DNA of 64,000 nt, taken from NCBI RefSeq assembly GCF_030915385.1, contig NZ_CP133268.1, positions 2,702,001-2,766,000 on the forward strand. Direction: 5' to 3'. This document shows, piece by piece, positions 33,575 through 45,811 of the stretch (position 1 is its first letter; every line of letters starts with the position of its first letter). Position numbers and translations under genes: made by a program. The notes under the pieces were generated by a model. The model had not been told where the DNA came from and did no database searches. It worked only from the letters and a program-made list of their open reading frames with translations. The stretch comes from Neobacillus sp. PS3-12 (GTDB lineage: Bacteria; Bacillota; Bacilli; Bacillales; Cytobacillaceae).

Positions 33575-35656
33575 ATGGCAAGAGAGTTCTCCTTGTATAA
33601 TACTCGTAATATCGGGATCATGGCTCACATTGATGCTGGTAAAACGACTACCACTGAACGTGTTCTTTATTACACTGGTCGGATCCATAAGATTGGTGAA
33701 ACACATGAAGGTGCGTCCCAGATGGACTGGATGGAGCAAGAGCAAGAGCGCGGAATCACAATCACTTCCGCTGCAACTACTGCACAATGGAAAGGCCACC
33801 GCGTTAACATCATTGACACTCCAGGACACGTAGACTTCACAGTTGAGGTTGAACGTTCTTTACGTGTACTTGATGGTGCGGTAGCAGTACTTGATGCACA
33901 GTCTGGTGTTGAGCCTCAAACTGAAACAGTTTGGCGTCAAGCAACGACTTACGGAGTACCACGTGTAGTATTTGTTAATAAAATGGATAAAATTGGTGCG
34001 GATTTCTTGTATTCTGTTGGAACTATACATGACCGTCTGCAGGCAAATGCCCACCCAATTCAATTACCGATTGGTGCAGAGGATCAGTTTGAAGCAATCA
34101 TTGATTTGGTAGAAATGAAAGCTCATTTCTATACCAATGATCTTGGAACTGATATCGAAGTCAGAGAGATTCCAGAAGAGTACAAAGCTCAAGCTGACGA
34201 ATACCATGAAAAATTAGTAGAAGCAGTTGCAGAACTTGATGAAGTGTTAATGGAAAAATACCTTGGTGGAGAAGAAATCTCTGTTGAAGAGCTAAAAGCT
34301 GCTATTCGTAAAGGTACTGTTAATGTTGAATTCTATCCTGTTATTTGCGGTTCTGCATTTAAAAACAAAGGTGTTCAGTTGATGTTGGACGCTGTTATCG
34401 ATTATCTTCCTTCTCCATTAGATGTACCTTCAATCAAAGGTCATAATATTGATGATGAAGATGAAATAATCGAACGTCATTCAAGTGATGAAGAGCCATT
34501 CTCTGCTCTTGCATTTAAAGTAATGACAGACCCATATGTTGGTAAGTTAACGTTCTTCCGTGTTTATTCTGGTACACTTGAGTCTGGTTCATATGTTCAA
34601 AACTCAACAAAAGGTAAACGCGAACGTATTGGTCGTATCCTGCAAATGCATGCAAACTCCCGTAAAGAAATTGATAAGGTTTATGCCGGTGACATTGCTG
34701 CTGCAGTAGGTTTAAAAGATACAACAACTGGCGACACTTTGTGTGATGACAAAAATCTTGTTATCTTAGAGTCAATGCAATTCCCTGAGCCAGTAATTCA
34801 ACTTTCAGTTGAACCAAAATCAAAAGCAGACCAAGATAAAATGACAACTGCTTTGCAAAAGCTTCAAGAAGAAGACCCTACATTCCGTGCACATACTGAC
34901 CAGGAAACTGGACAAACAATCATCGCTGGTATGGGTGAACTCCACCTTGATATCATCGTTGACCGTATGCGCCGTGAATTTAAGGTTGAAGCAAATGTAG
35001 GTGCACCACAGGTTGCTTATCGTGAAACTTTCCGTTCATCGGCATCAGTTCAAGGTAAGTTTGCTCGTCAATCTGGTGGACGCGGACAATACGGAGATGT
35101 TTGGATCGAATTCTCACCTAATGAAGAAGGTAAAGGATTTGAATTTGAAAATGGTATTGTTGGTGGTGTTGTACCACGTGAATATATTCCTGCTGTTGAA
35201 GCTGGTTTAAAAGATGCCCTTCAAAGAGGTGTACTTGCTGGTTATCCTTTAGTTGACATTAAAGCAAGACTTTTTGATGGTTCATACCATGATGTTGACT
35301 CCTCTGAAATGGCATTTAAAATTGCTGCATCTTTAGCACTTAAAAATGCTGCTTCGAAGTGTACTCCAGTTATCCTTGAACCGATAATGAGAGTAGAAGT
35401 TGTTATTCCTGAAGAATACCTTGGGGATATTATGGGACAAATAACTTCTCGCCGTGGTCGTGTAGAAGGAATGGAAGCACGCGGTAATGCACAAGTAGTT
35501 CGTTCTATGGTTCCACTTTCAGAAATGTTTGGTTATGCAACTGCACTTCGTTCTAGTACACAAGGACGTGGAGTATTCTCTATGCACTTTGATCACTACG
35601 AAGATGTACCAAAGTCAATTTCTGAAGAAATTATCAAAAAAAATAAAGGTGAATAA
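33575..35656 (+). CDS. fusA: Elongation factor G
   Basis: EF-G is the GTPase that drives translocation and, with RRF, recycles ribosomes. The 693-residue protein has the P-loop [12 protein letters not shown] (about 17-28), switch 2 DTPGHVDF near 82, NKMDK near 136, and the domain IV region ([16 protein letters not shown]). Length and all domains are normal. The ATG follows aaggaaggagaaag. Confidence 0.98.
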   Translation: MAREFSLYNTRNIGIMAHIDAGKTTTTERVLYYTGRIHKIGETHEGASQMDWMEQEQERGITITSAATTAQWKGHRVNIIDTPGHVDFTVEVERSLRVLDGAVAVLDAQSGVEPQTETVWRQATTYGVPRVVFVNKMDKIGADFLYSVGTIHDRLQANAHPIQLPIGAEDQFEAIIDLVEMKAHFYTNDLGTDIEVREIPEEYKAQADEYHEKLVEAVAELDEVLMEKYLGGEEISVEELKAAIRKGTVNVEFYPVICGSAFKNKGVQLMLDAVIDYLPSPLDVPSIKGHNIDDEDEIIERHSSDEEPFSALAFKVMTDPYVGKLTFFRVYSGTLESGSYVQNSTKGKRERIGRILQMHANSRKEIDKVYAGDIAAAVGLKDTTTGDTLCDDKNLVILESMQFPEPVIQLSVEPKSKADQDKMTTALQKLQEEDPTFRAHTDQETGQTIIAGMGELHLDIIVDRMRREFKVEANVGAPQVAYRETFRSSASVQGKFARQSGGRGQYGDVWIEFSPNEEGKGFEFENGIVGGVVPREYIPAVEAGLKDALQRGVLAGYPLVDIKARLFDGSYHDVDSSEMAFKIAASLALKNAASKCTPVILEPIMRVEVVIPEEYLGDIMGQITSRRGRVEGMEARGNAQVVRSMVPLSEMFGYATALRSSTQGRGVFSMHFDHYEDVPKSISEEIIKKNKGE

Positions 35657-35702
35657 TTGATTTTCACCAAACTATAAAGTATAACTATTTTTGTAAGTCT
35701 GG

Positions 35703-35736
35703 AAACTGTAGGATGAGCGCTCATTTTGCAGTTTTC
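35703..35736 (+). terminator. Possible weak terminator between fusA and tuf
   Basis: aaactgta pairs with tgcagttt around an inner palindrome, atgagcgctcat, and a short T-rich tail follows. It may lower read-through into tuf or act as an mRNA processing structure. The T-run is too short for strong confidence. Confidence 0.4.
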
Positions 35737-35786
35737 ATACCAATATACTTAAAATTAATTTTTTAATCCAAAGGAGGATTTTTCTA

Positions 35787-36974
35787 ATGGGAAAAGCTAA
35801 ATATGATCGTTCAAAGCCACACGTTAACATTGGTACAATCGGACACGTTGACCATGGTAAAACTACTTTAACTGCTGCTATCACTTCTGTTCTTGCTAAG
35901 CAAGGTAAAGCTGAAGCTCGTGCATATGATCAAATCGATGGTGCTCCAGAAGAAAGAGAGCGTGGAATCACAATCTCTACTGCCCACGTTGAATATGAAA
36001 CTGATGCTCGTCACTATGCACACGTTGACTGCCCAGGACACGCTGACTATGTTAAAAACATGATCACTGGTGCTGCTCAAATGGACGGCGGTATCCTAGT
36101 TGTTTCTGCAGCTGATGGTCCAATGCCACAAACTCGTGAGCACATTCTTCTTTCTCGTCAGGTAGGCGTACCTTACCTTGTTGTATTCATGAACAAGTGT
36201 GATATGGTTGATGACGAAGAATTATTAGAGTTAGTAGAAATGGAAGTTCGTGACCTTCTTACTGAATATGAATTCCCTGGTGATGATATTCCTGTAATCA
36301 AAGGTTCTGCTCTTAAAGCATTAGAAGGCGACGCTGCATGGGAAGCAAAAATCAACGAACTTATGGATGCAGTTGACAGCTATATCCCAACTCCAGAGCG
36401 TGACAACGCAAAACCTTTCATGATGCCTGTTGAGGATGTATTCTCAATCACTGGTCGTGGAACTGTTGCAACTGGTCGTGTAGAGCGTGGACAAGTTAAA
36501 GTTGGTGACGTTATTGAAATCGTTGGTTTAACTGAAGAGCCAAAATCTACAACTGTAACTGGTGTTGAAATGTTCCGTAAGCTTCTTGACTATGCAGAAG
36601 CTGGTGATAACATTGGTGCGCTTCTTCGTGGGGTTGCTCGTGAAGAAATCCAACGTGGTCAAGTACTTGCAAAACCAGGTACAATCAAGCCACACACAAA
36701 ATTTAAAGCACAAGTATATGTTCTTTCTAAAGAAGAAGGTGGACGTCATACTCCATTCTTCTCAAACTATCGCCCACAGTTCTTCTTCCGTACATCTGAT
36801 GTAACAGGAGTAGTTCATCTTCCTGAAGGAACTGAAATGGTAATGCCTGGCGATAACATCGAAATGACAGTTGAACTTATCGCTCCTATTGCGATCGAAG
36901 ATGGAACTAAGTTCTCTATTCGCGAAGGCGGACGTACAGTTGGCGCTGGATCTGTTACAGTAATCGAAGGATAA
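35787..36974 (+). CDS. tuf: Elongation factor Tu
   Basis: EF-Tu delivers aminoacyl-tRNA to the ribosome. The 395-residue protein has the P-loop GHVDHGKTT (residues 19-27), [13 protein letters not shown] and the conserved [19 protein letters not shown] block in the C-terminal domains. The ATG follows ccaaaggaggattt. It ends the str operon with a strong terminator. A single tuf copy is seen in this window. Confidence 0.99.
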   Translation: MGKAKYDRSKPHVNIGTIGHVDHGKTTLTAAITSVLAKQGKAEARAYDQIDGAPEERERGITISTAHVEYETDARHYAHVDCPGHADYVKNMITGAAQMDGGILVVSAADGPMPQTREHILLSRQVGVPYLVVFMNKCDMVDDEELLELVEMEVRDLLTEYEFPGDDIPVIKGSALKALEGDAAWEAKINELMDAVDSYIPTPERDNAKPFMMPVEDVFSITGRGTVATGRVERGQVKVGDVIEIVGLTEEPKSTTVTGVEMFRKLLDYAEAGDNIGALLRGVAREEIQRGQVLAKPGTIKPHTKFKAQVYVLSKEEGGRHTPFFSNYRPQFFFRTSDVTGVVHLPEGTEMVMPGDNIEMTVELIAPIAIEDGTKFSIREGGRTVGAGSVTVIEG

Positions 36975-36994
36975 TTTTAATTAATAATAGAAGA

Positions 36995-37025
36995 AGCAGA
37001 TGGGTGACGATCCATCTGCTTTTTT
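36995..37025 (+). terminator. Terminator after tuf
   Basis: A perfect 9-bp stem AGCAGATGG (36995-37003) / CCATCTGCT (37012-37020) is followed by five T. It closes the str operon. Confidence 0.93.
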
Positions 37026-37084
37026 GCATCCTCAAATTCCTCTTATCTAATTCCTGATTTTTTTGACAACTTCTAAGTTTTCCA

Positions 37085-37113
37085 TTGACAATTACCTTGA
37101 ATACTGTTAAATT
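37085..37113 (+). promoter_or_regulatory. Promoter of the cysH operon
   Basis: TTGACA (37085-37090), 17 bases, then TGT-TAAATT with the -10 at 37108-37113 (extended -10). It precedes the SAM riboswitch by about 80 bases. A TATAAT at 37126-37131 has no matching -35. Confidence 0.7.
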
Positions 37114-37192
37114 AAATTAAACCGATATAATAACTTGGAATTAAAAGCTTGCTTTTCGATATTCCGTTTTGGTTTTTGAAAATCATTTATCC

Positions 37193-37342
37193 ATCTTATC
37201 AAGAGTGACTGAGGGACTTGGCCCCATGATGTCCGGCAACCTGCAGCAAGCAAGGTGCTAAATCCAACAAAATGTGAGACCATTTTGGAAGATAAGGTAA
37301 ATATATTACCTTTGAAAGCTTTCCAAAATGGAAAGTTTTTTT
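37193..37342 (+). promoter_or_regulatory. SAM-I (S-box) riboswitch and terminator before cysH
   Basis: The aptamer core runs from about 37193 to 37298. It contains the S-box hallmarks cttatcaagag, gagggacttggcccc, atgatgtccggcaacc, gcaaggtgctaaatccaac and the closing gataagg that pairs with the 5' end. An intrinsic terminator follows, ctttcc (37319-37324) / ggaaag (37330-37335), with seven T. When SAM is abundant the terminator should form, so the sulfate genes are made when methionine/SAM is low. A second hairpin-prone stretch (gcccttttgggc, 37370-37381) lies before the cysH ribosome binding site. Confidence 0.95.
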
Positions 37343-37422
37343 GGCGAGTGCAACTATGCCTCTGTCTTCGCCCTTTTGGGCTTGCCAGTCGGCGAGTTTT
37401 CTTTATGAATGGAGGAAGAAAA

Positions 37423-38139
37423 ATGTCAGAGCTTCTTACCTATGAATCAATCGATAACAGTTCTTTACCGGAATTTCCGATTGATAATGATACAAAGGGA
37501 GCACTAAATGTATTGCAGTGGGCATATCAAAATTATTCCGATGATGAATTAATCTATGCCTGCAGTTTTGGTATCGAGGGTATTGTTCTTATCGATCTAA
37601 TTTCAAAAGTAAATGACAGTGCAAAAATAGTTTTTCTAGACACTGATCTTCACTTTGAAGAGACATACCAATTAATTGACCAAGTAAAACAAAAGTATCC
37701 AAACTTAAGAATTGAAATGAAGAAGCCGGCAATTACTCTCGAACAACAAGCTGAACAATATGGTGATAAGCTTTGGGAGCGAGAGCCTAATAAATGCTGT
37801 GAAATTAGAAAGGTCATTCCATTAAATGAGGTACTGAGCGGTACAACAGCATGGCTTTCAGGTTTGCGCAGAGAGCAATCCGAAACAAGAAAAAATACGC
37901 TGTTCCTAAATAAAGATAATAAATTTAAAGCAATTAAAATCTGTCCATTAATTCACTGGACTTGGAAGGATATCTGGCGCTACGCACATAAAAATCAGCT
38001 TCCATATAATATCCTTCATGACAAAGGTTACCCAAGCATCGGCTGCAAACCTTGTACAAATCCTGTTTGGAACGAAGAAGATCTTCGTGCAGGAAGATGG
38101 AGTGGTAGCGGTAAAACAGAGTGCGGACTACACTTATAA
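37423..38139 (+). CDS. cysH: Phosphoadenylyl/adenylyl-sulfate reductase CysH
   Basis: CysH reduces (phospho)adenylyl sulfate to sulfite with thioredoxin. The 238-residue protein has the PAPS-binding core YACSFGIEGIVLIDLI and LDTDLHF. It also has both cysteine pairs, NKCCEIRK and GCKPC, that hold a 4Fe-4S cluster in the APS-type enzymes, and the C-terminal catalytic ECGLH. The neighbouring cysC means PAPS may also be made. ATG 37423 follows aatggaggaag; the frame stays open upstream, but that part is riboswitch. Confidence 0.95.
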   Translation: MSELLTYESIDNSSLPEFPIDNDTKGALNVLQWAYQNYSDDELIYACSFGIEGIVLIDLISKVNDSAKIVFLDTDLHFEETYQLIDQVKQKYPNLRIEMKKPAITLEQQAEQYGDKLWEREPNKCCEIRKVIPLNEVLSGTTAWLSGLRREQSETRKNTLFLNKDNKFKAIKICPLIHWTWKDIWRYAHKNQLPYNILHDKGYPSIGCKPCTNPVWNEEDLRAGRWSGSGKTECGLHL

Positions 38140-38151
38140 GAGGGAATCTAA

Positions 38152-39231
38152 ATGATATTAACTTATGCGGCTTGTGCCGTCGCCTTGTTTTTTGCATTAA
38201 ACATTGGGGCTAGTGGGGCAGCTGCCTCCATAAGCATCCCCTACGGATCCGGTGCACTCCCCAATCGGAAATTAGCCTTACTGCTTTGCGGGATTGCTAT
38301 TTTTGCAGGCGCTGTTTTAGGGGGGTCTGAAGTTGTTAAAACAATTGGGAGTAATATTATCCCCCATCAGTTTTTGACGGTAAAGGTTGTTCTGATTATC
38401 TTATCATCTGCAGCAGTCGCCCTGTTTATTGCCAATATTTTAAGTATACCTCTTTCAACCAGTGAAATTACCGTTGGAGCAGTGGTTGGTGTAGGGGTTG
38501 CTAAACATGCACTCTTTATTAATAATATACTGGTGATTGTAGGGTTTTGGTTTCTGATTCCTGCTATTGGTTTTTCATTCGGATTTCTGTTCGGTAAAGT
38601 CATTAAAAGGATTGAACAGAAATTTCCTCAAGTAAAGAGAGGCAAATGTAAAAAGATCCTATCCATTTTTGTCATTATAGTTGGCTTTTTTGAATCATTT
38701 TCAGCTGGAATGAATAATGTGGCTAATGCAGCTGGTCCAATTGTTGGTGCGGGAATTGTCTCCACACATACAGGAATTTTAATTGGTGGTTTTATTATTG
38801 CTATAGGCGTTGTTCTCCTTGGAAAAGGTGTCCTGCAAACAAATGCTAAGAGGATCACAAAATTTTCTTTGCTTGAAGGTGGAGCTATTTCAGGAACTGG
38901 AGCTGTTCTTGTAATCTTATCTTCACTTTTTGGATTGCCGGTTCCATTGACACAAGTGACAAGTACAGCGATTATGGGATTAGGCGTTGCTCAAAAGGGC
39001 AAGGAAATTTTTAAAACAAAGGTTATCAGTAAAATTGTTAAAGTATGGATTGTATCCCCGTTCTTGGCCCTTGTCATTTCGTATGGATTTATTAAAATGT
39101 TTGTAGACTCTGATATGTACGCAGTCGTTGTATTATTTAGCGTATGTGCTGCAACATTGGGAATAATAAGCCTTGTCAAAACCATTAAGGAAGAAAGCCG
39201 GACTACCTTTGAAGGCGGAGGCGGAATATAA
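38152..39231 (+). CDS. cysP: Pit-family sulfate permease CysP
   Basis: The 359-residue integral membrane protein belongs to the inorganic phosphate transporter (Pit) family. It has about ten hydrophobic segments and the duplicated Pit signatures, NIGASGAAASISIPYGSGAL near residue 20 and GMNNVANAAGPIVGAG near 185. In B. subtilis the homologue in the same cysH-cysP-sat-cysC order is a sulfate permease, and the neighbours here give the same reading. It starts 12 bases after cysH. Phosphate transport cannot be excluded by sequence alone. Confidence 0.88.
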   Translation: MILTYAACAVALFFALNIGASGAAASISIPYGSGALPNRKLALLLCGIAIFAGAVLGGSEVVKTIGSNIIPHQFLTVKVVLIILSSAAVALFIANILSIPLSTSEITVGAVVGVGVAKHALFINNILVIVGFWFLIPAIGFSFGFLFGKVIKRIEQKFPQVKRGKCKKILSIFVIIVGFFESFSAGMNNVANAAGPIVGAGIVSTHTGILIGGFIIAIGVVLLGKGVLQTNAKRITKFSLLEGGAISGTGAVLVILSSLFGLPVPLTQVTSTAIMGLGVAQKGKEIFKTKVISKIVKVWIVSPFLALVISYGFIKMFVDSDMYAVVVLFSVCAATLGIISLVKTIKEESRTTFEGGGGI

Positions 39232-39238
39232 AATTTAT

Positions 39239-39306
39239 TCCTAGTAAATTAATATGAATAATGGACTTTCGGACATAATCCTAGTAAAATAATAAGAATA
39301 ATAGAC
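39239..39306. repeat. Imperfect 28-bp direct repeat, 40-bp period
   Basis: tcctagtaaattaatatgaa (39239 on) and tcctagtaaaataataagaa (39279 on) extend to 28 bases with 25 matches. They fill most of the cysP-sat gap. The significance is unclear; it may be a small local duplication. Confidence 0.75.
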
Positions 39307-39340
39307 ATTTAATTGACAATAAAATTTGGAGGAATGGAAC

Positions 39341-40495
39341 ATGACAGTTAGTAAGCCACATGGAGGCACGTTAATCAATCGTTGGGAACCTTCTTATGAC
39401 TATAAAAATATTGAAAAAGAAATTGAAATAGACTTTATGGCATTAAGTGACCTTGAGCTAATTGGTGTGGGCGCCTACAGTCCAATTGAGGGATTTATGG
39501 AACAGAAAGATTATGAGTCTGTTGTTAAAACGATGCGTCTTGCAGATGGAACGGTATGGAGCATTCCGATTGCTCTACCAATTTCAGAAGAAACAGCACA
39601 AAACATCAAAGTTGGCGATGAAGCAAGACTAGTATTTGATCACGAAACATATGGAGTTATTACTGTATCCGATATTTATCGTCCCGATAAGACATTCGAA
39701 GCAGAGAACGTATATCGCACCGCTGAGGAAGCTCACCCTGGCGTTAAGAAATTGTATAGTCGTGGAAATGTCTATATTGGTGGGAAAATTAAACTTATCA
39801 AACGTATCGTTCGTGATAAATTCCAAGAATTCCACTTGGACCCTGCAGATACTAGAAAGATATTCGCAGAAAAGGGCTGGGAAACCGTGGTTGGTTTCCA
39901 AACAAGAAATCCTGTTCATAGAGCACATGAATATATTCAAAAAACAGCACTTGAGTCTGTTGATGGTTTATTTTTAAATCCACTAGTTGGTGAAACTAAA
40001 TCTGATGATATTCCTGCTGATGTCAGAATGGAAAGCTATCAAGTTCTTTTGAAAAACTATTATCCTGCTGATCGTGTCTTTTTAGCTGTTTTCCCTGCAG
40101 CAATGCGCTATGCCGGGCCAAGAGAAGCCATTTTCCATGCAATGGTGAGAAAAAACTTTGGCTGCACACACTTTATTGTCGGGCGTGATCATGCAGGTGT
40201 AGGCGAATATTACGGAACATATGATGCGCAAAAGATCTTTAGTAATTTTACTCAAGAGGAGTTAGGTATTACTTTATTTTTCTTTGAACATAGTTTCTAT
40301 TGCAATAAGTGCGGTAACATGGCATCAACGAAAACTTGCCCACATGGCAAAGAGGATCGTGTTATTCTCTCCGGTACAAAGGTTAGAGAAATGCTTCGCA
40401 GCGGTCAGCTTCCTCCAAGTACATTCAGCCGTAAAGAAGTAGTAGAAGTCTTGATCAGAGGCATGCAAGAAGAAGAAGAAACGGTAAAAGCTTAA
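39341..40495 (+). CDS. sat: Sulfate adenylyltransferase (ATP sulfurylase)
   Basis: Sat activates sulfate with ATP to adenylyl sulfate. The 384-residue monofunctional enzyme has the ATP-binding [15 protein letters not shown] (about residues 188-202) with the HxxH motif, the GRDHAGVG block near 285, and a C-terminal [16 protein letters not shown] zinc-type cluster. ATG 39341 follows ttggagg at normal distance; the ATG-like start 15 bases upstream falls within the ribosome binding site. It lies between cysP and cysC. Confidence 0.97.
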   Translation: MTVSKPHGGTLINRWEPSYDYKNIEKEIEIDFMALSDLELIGVGAYSPIEGFMEQKDYESVVKTMRLADGTVWSIPIALPISEETAQNIKVGDEARLVFDHETYGVITVSDIYRPDKTFEAENVYRTAEEAHPGVKKLYSRGNVYIGGKIKLIKRIVRDKFQEFHLDPADTRKIFAEKGWETVVGFQTRNPVHRAHEYIQKTALESVDGLFLNPLVGETKSDDIPADVRMESYQVLLKNYYPADRVFLAVFPAAMRYAGPREAIFHAMVRKNFGCTHFIVGRDHAGVGEYYGTYDAQKIFSNFTQEELGITLFFFEHSFYCNKCGNMASTKTCPHGKEDRVILSGTKVREMLRSGQLPPSTFSRKEVVEVLIRGMQEEEETVKA

Positions 40496-40511
40496 GGAAT
40501 CGGAGTGAATA

Positions 40512-41114
40512 ATGTTGGAAAAGAGTACAAATGTTGTCTGGCATGAAGCATCCTTATCAAAGGATGCCCGAAGAAAACAAAATGGCCATCATAGCTTTGT
40601 GATTTGGTTTACAGGACTTTCAGGTTCAGGAAAATCAACTGTTGCCAATGCAGTGGCAACACGTTTATACGAGAACGGTGTTCGCAACTATGTGTTAGAT
40701 GGAGATAATATTCGCCATGGTTTAAACAAAGATCTTGGCTTTTCTGAGGAAGACCGAAAAGAGAACATCCGAAGAATTGGTGAGGTTTCTAAGTTATTCG
40801 TCGATGGCGGACAGGTTGTCTTAACAGCATTTATCTCACCTTTCTTGCTTGACCGCCAAGTTGTACGTGATTTACTTAAAGAAGATGAATTTGTGGAAGT
40901 ATTCGTTAAATGCCCAATCGAGGAATGTGAAAAAAGGGATCCGAAAGGACTCTATGTCAAAGCCAGACAAGGAATTATTTCGGACTTCACAGGAATCTCA
41001 TCTCCTTACGAAGAGCCCGAAAATCCTGAATTAGTTGTTGAAACAAACCTCTATTCCGTTGAGGAATGTGTAGATCAGGTTATTGCTTATTTAAAATCGA
41101 GACAATTCATTTAA
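40512..41114 (+). CDS. cysC: Adenylyl-sulfate kinase
   Basis: CysC phosphorylates APS to PAPS. The 200-residue protein has the P-loop GLSGSGKST (about residues 34-42), the DGDNIRHGLNKDLGFS block, RKENIRR and the C-terminal GISSPYEEPENPEL that closes over APS. It starts 16 bases after sat with ribosome binding site aatcggag. A terminator follows. Confidence 0.97.
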   Translation: MLEKSTNVVWHEASLSKDARRKQNGHHSFVIWFTGLSGSGKSTVANAVATRLYENGVRNYVLDGDNIRHGLNKDLGFSEEDRKENIRRIGEVSKLFVDGGQVVLTAFISPFLLDRQVVRDLLKEDEFVEVFVKCPIEECEKRDPKGLYVKARQGIISDFTGISSPYEEPENPELVVETNLYSVEECVDQVIAYLKSRQFI

Positions 41115-41129
41115 TTTAATAATAGACCT

Positions 41130-41162
41130 AAAGCGCCTTACGGAGTAGGGCGCTTTGCTTTT
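41130..41162 (+). terminator. Terminator after cysC
   Basis: The stem aaagcgcc (41130-41137) / ggcgcttt (41149-41156) is followed by gctttt. It separates the main sulfate genes from sirB, although partial read-through is possible. Confidence 0.7.
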
Positions 41163-41215
41163 AAGAACTTTTAGAATATACTTAATGATCATATTCAGCA
41201 AGCGAGGATTTTAAG

Positions 41216-41950
41216 ATGAATGCAGTGATTTATATTTGTCATGGAAGCAGGGTGGCTACCGGAAGAGAGCAAGCTGCTACCTTCATAAAAAAATGTATGA
41301 ATAGAGTGAAGGTGCCAATACAAGAATATTGTTTTCTGGAATTGTCTTCACCAACCATAGAAGATGCATTTATTAGCTGTATTAATAAAGGAGCAACTAA
41401 AATAGCAGTTATCCCAGTACTGCTGCTTACTGCAGCCCATGCAAAAAAGGATATTCCAAATGAATTGGATCGCTTATCATCCCTATATCCCAATGTTCAT
41501 GTTAAGTACGGCTCACCAATAGGAGTAAATCCAAAGATGGTTGAACCATTAATAGATCGAATAAAGGAAATAGGAGAAGATATAACCGAAAACTCTATGG
41601 TACTCCTTGTAGGCAGGGGGAGCAGTGATCCGGATGTGAAGAGGGATTTGAATAATGTTGCTTCCTTACTAAAGGAAAAGACCGACATTGGGAAGGTTGA
41701 TACCTGCTTCTTAACAGCGGCAACTCCAAATTTGGAGGATGCGCTGCAATCAGCCAGTGAAAGTAACTTTGAGAAAATATTTGTCATACCTTATCTATTG
41801 TTTACTGGTGTTTTATTGAAGCATATTAATAAGGTTATTGAAACGCATCCGTTTAGCAGCAAGTTTTATTTATGCAATTATTTGGGATATCACTCCGCAA
41901 TTGAGGAGATTTTAGTTGAAAAAGCAGAGATGCTATTGATGGATATATAA
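41216..41950 (+). CDS. sirB: Sirohydrochlorin ferrochelatase SirB (CbiX family)
   Basis: SirB inserts iron into sirohydrochlorin to make siroheme, the cofactor of sulfite reductase. The 244-residue protein has the two tandem CbiX-type halves usual for B. subtilis SirB (YlnE). The first half carries His9 (YICHGSR) and His75 (LTAAHAKKDIP), the metal-binding pair. The second has LLVGRGSSDPD and FLTAATPNLEDAL. A cobalt chelatase role is the alternative, but no cobalamin genes are nearby and sulfate genes are. The usual partners sumT (ylnD) and sirC (ylnF) are absent here. Confidence 0.88.
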   Translation: MNAVIYICHGSRVATGREQAATFIKKCMNRVKVPIQEYCFLELSSPTIEDAFISCINKGATKIAVIPVLLLTAAHAKKDIPNELDRLSSLYPNVHVKYGSPIGVNPKMVEPLIDRIKEIGEDITENSMVLLVGRGSSDPDVKRDLNNVASLLKEKTDIGKVDTCFLTAATPNLEDALQSASESNFEKIFVIPYLLFTGVLLKHINKVIETHPFSSKFYLCNYLGYHSAIEEILVEKAEMLLMDI

Positions 41951-41990
41951 AAAGAGTTGTATATATATAGAAGAAAAGTGGATATGAATA

Positions 41991-42032
41991 AAGGGAGAAG
42001 CTGTGTTACCAAGCTTCTCCCTTTATATTCTT
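41991..42032 (+). terminator. Terminator after sirB
   Basis: A perfect 12-bp stem AAGGGAGAAGCT (41991-42002) / AGCTTCTCCCTT (42012-42023) is followed by the T-rich tail tatattctttt. It closes the sulfate cassette. Confidence 0.88.
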
Positions 42033-42166
42033 TTAATAATGTAGAGAGTTTTGGATTTATGGATAGTATCATGCAAGACCATCATTATCTACCAATTATA
42101 TTCTCCTTGAAAAACCGACATATGCCCGCTATAATAATAAAAGTGTTGTGAAACATAAACAAATAA

Positions 42167-42649
<483 letters not shown>

Positions 42650-42688
42650 TGACAATAAATGATTAAAAAAATTAGGAGGTGTGACTCT

Positions 42689-43315
42689 ATGACCAAAGGA
42701 ATCTTAGGAAGAAAAATTGGTATGACTCAAGTATTTGCTGAAAATGGTAACCTAATCCCTGTTACAGTAATTGAAGCTGCTGATAACGTGGTTCTTCAAA
42801 AGAAATCAGTTGAAAGCGACGGTTACGAAGCTATTCAAGTAGGTTTTGAAGATAAGCGTGAAAAGTTAGCAAACAAACCTGAAAAAGGGCATGTTGCAAA
42901 AGCAAACACTAATCCTAAGCGCTTCATTCGCGAATTCCGCGGAGTTGACTTAACAGGATATGAGGTTGGTCAAGAAGTCAAAGTTGATATTTTCGCTGCA
43001 GGCGATATTGTAGATGTAACAGGAGTATCAAAAGGTAAAGGTTTCCAAGGCTCAATCAAACGCCACGGACAATCTCGTGGACCTATGGCTCACGGTTCCC
43101 GTTATCATCGTCGTCCTGGTTCAATGGGACCAGTTGCTCCAAACCGTGTATTTAAAGGTAAAGCATTACCTGGACGTATGGGTGGAGAACAAGTTACTGT
43201 ACAAAACCTAGAAATCGTAAAAGTTGACGTTGAACGTAATCTTTTATTGGTAAAAGGTAATGTGCCAGGAGCTAAAAAATCACTAGTAAAAATTAAAGGT
43301 GCAATTAAAGGATAA
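42689..43315 (+). CDS. rplC: 50S ribosomal protein L3
   Basis: L3 is an early assembly protein reaching toward the peptidyl-transferase centre. The 208-residue protein begins [20 protein letters not shown]. Its long loop [20 protein letters not shown] is the part that extends into the rRNA core. ATG 42689 follows aggaggtgtgac. Confidence 0.98.
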   Translation: MTKGILGRKIGMTQVFAENGNLIPVTVIEAADNVVLQKKSVESDGYEAIQVGFEDKREKLANKPEKGHVAKANTNPKRFIREFRGVDLTGYEVGQEVKVDIFAAGDIVDVTGVSKGKGFQGSIKRHGQSRGPMAHGSRYHRRPGSMGPVAPNRVFKGKALPGRMGGEQVTVQNLEIVKVDVERNLLLVKGNVPGAKKSLVKIKGAIKG

Positions 43316-43344
43316 TTAATTCATAAGAAAGGAGGGGCTAAAGA

Positions 43345-43967
43345 ATGCCAAAGGTAACATTATTAAACCAAAGCGGTTCTCAAGTCGGTGAGATCGAACT
43401 TAATGAATCGGTATTTGGAATCGAGCCTAACCAACACGTATTATTCGAAGCGATTGTTATGCAACGTGCTTCATTACGTCAAGGAACACATAAAGTAAAA
43501 GGACGTTCAGAAGTGAGCGGCGGTGGACGTAAACCATGGCGACAAAAAGGTACTGGCCGTGCGCGTCAAGGTTCAATCCGTTCTCCACAATGGCGCGGAG
43601 GTGGTACTGTATTCGGACCTACTCCACGAAGCTACAGCTACAAATTACCTAAAAAGGTTCGTCGTTTAGCAATTAAATCTGCGCTTTCATCAAAAGTATT
43701 AGAAGAAAACATTTTAGTACTAGAAAGCCTTGCATTAGAAACACCAAAAACAAAAGACTTCAAAGCTGTTTTAACTGGTCTTTCTGTTGATAAAAAGGCA
43801 CTAGTTGTTACTGCAGACTTGGATGAAAACGTAGCATTATCTGCACGTAATATTCCTGGTGTAACAGTTGTAACTGCTAATGGAATCAGCGTATTAGACG
43901 TTGTAAGCCATGATAAATTGATCATGACTAAAGCAGCTGTTGAAAAAGTAGAGGAGGTGCTTGCATA

Positions 43968-43968
<1 letters not shown>
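43345..43968 (+). CDS. rplD: 50S ribosomal protein L4
   Basis: L4 lines the exit tunnel. The 207-residue protein has the basic extended loop [20 protein letters not shown] that contacts the tunnel constriction. I see no insertion or deletion there. Its stop codon shares one base with the rplW start. Confidence 0.98.
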
Positions 43969-45109
<1,141 letters not shown>

Positions 45110-45169
45110 CGGGACTAAGCTACGGTTCATAAAACGAACCGTAGATCAGTCGCGAAGGGAGGTTCACTT

Positions 45170-45448
45170 ATGGGTCGCAGCTTAAAAAAAGGACCTTTTG
45201 TTGATGAGCACTTAATGACAAAGATCGAAAAGTTAAACGAAACGGAAGGAAAACAAGTAATTAAAACTTGGTCACGCCGTTCTACGATCTTCCCGCAATT
45301 CATCGGTCATACAGTCGCTGTTTATGATGGTCGTAAACATGTACCTGTATATGTTACTGAAGACATGGTTGGTCACAAGCTTGGAGAATTTGCTCCAACA
45401 CGTGCATACAAAGGCCATGGAAATGATGACAAGAAAACAAGACGTTAA
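45170..45448 (+). CDS. rpsS: 30S ribosomal protein S19
   Basis: S19 is in the 30S head near the A-site finger. The 92-residue protein begins [20 protein letters not shown] and contains [17 protein letters not shown]. The ATG follows gaagggaggttc. A short inverted repeat (tacggttcat / aacgaaccgta) lies in the 60-base gap from rplB. Confidence 0.98.
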   Translation: MGRSLKKGPFVDEHLMTKIEKLNETEGKQVIKTWSRRSTIFPQFIGHTVAVYDGRKHVPVYVTEDMVGHKLGEFAPTRAYKGHGNDDKKTRR

Positions 45449-45451
45449 TGA

Positions 45452-45808
<357 letters not shown>

Positions 45809-45811
45809 CTA

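Noticed and set aside
37255..37422. Longer N-terminus for cysH
   Set aside because: The extension translates the SAM riboswitch and its terminator; ATG 37423 has the ribosome binding site.
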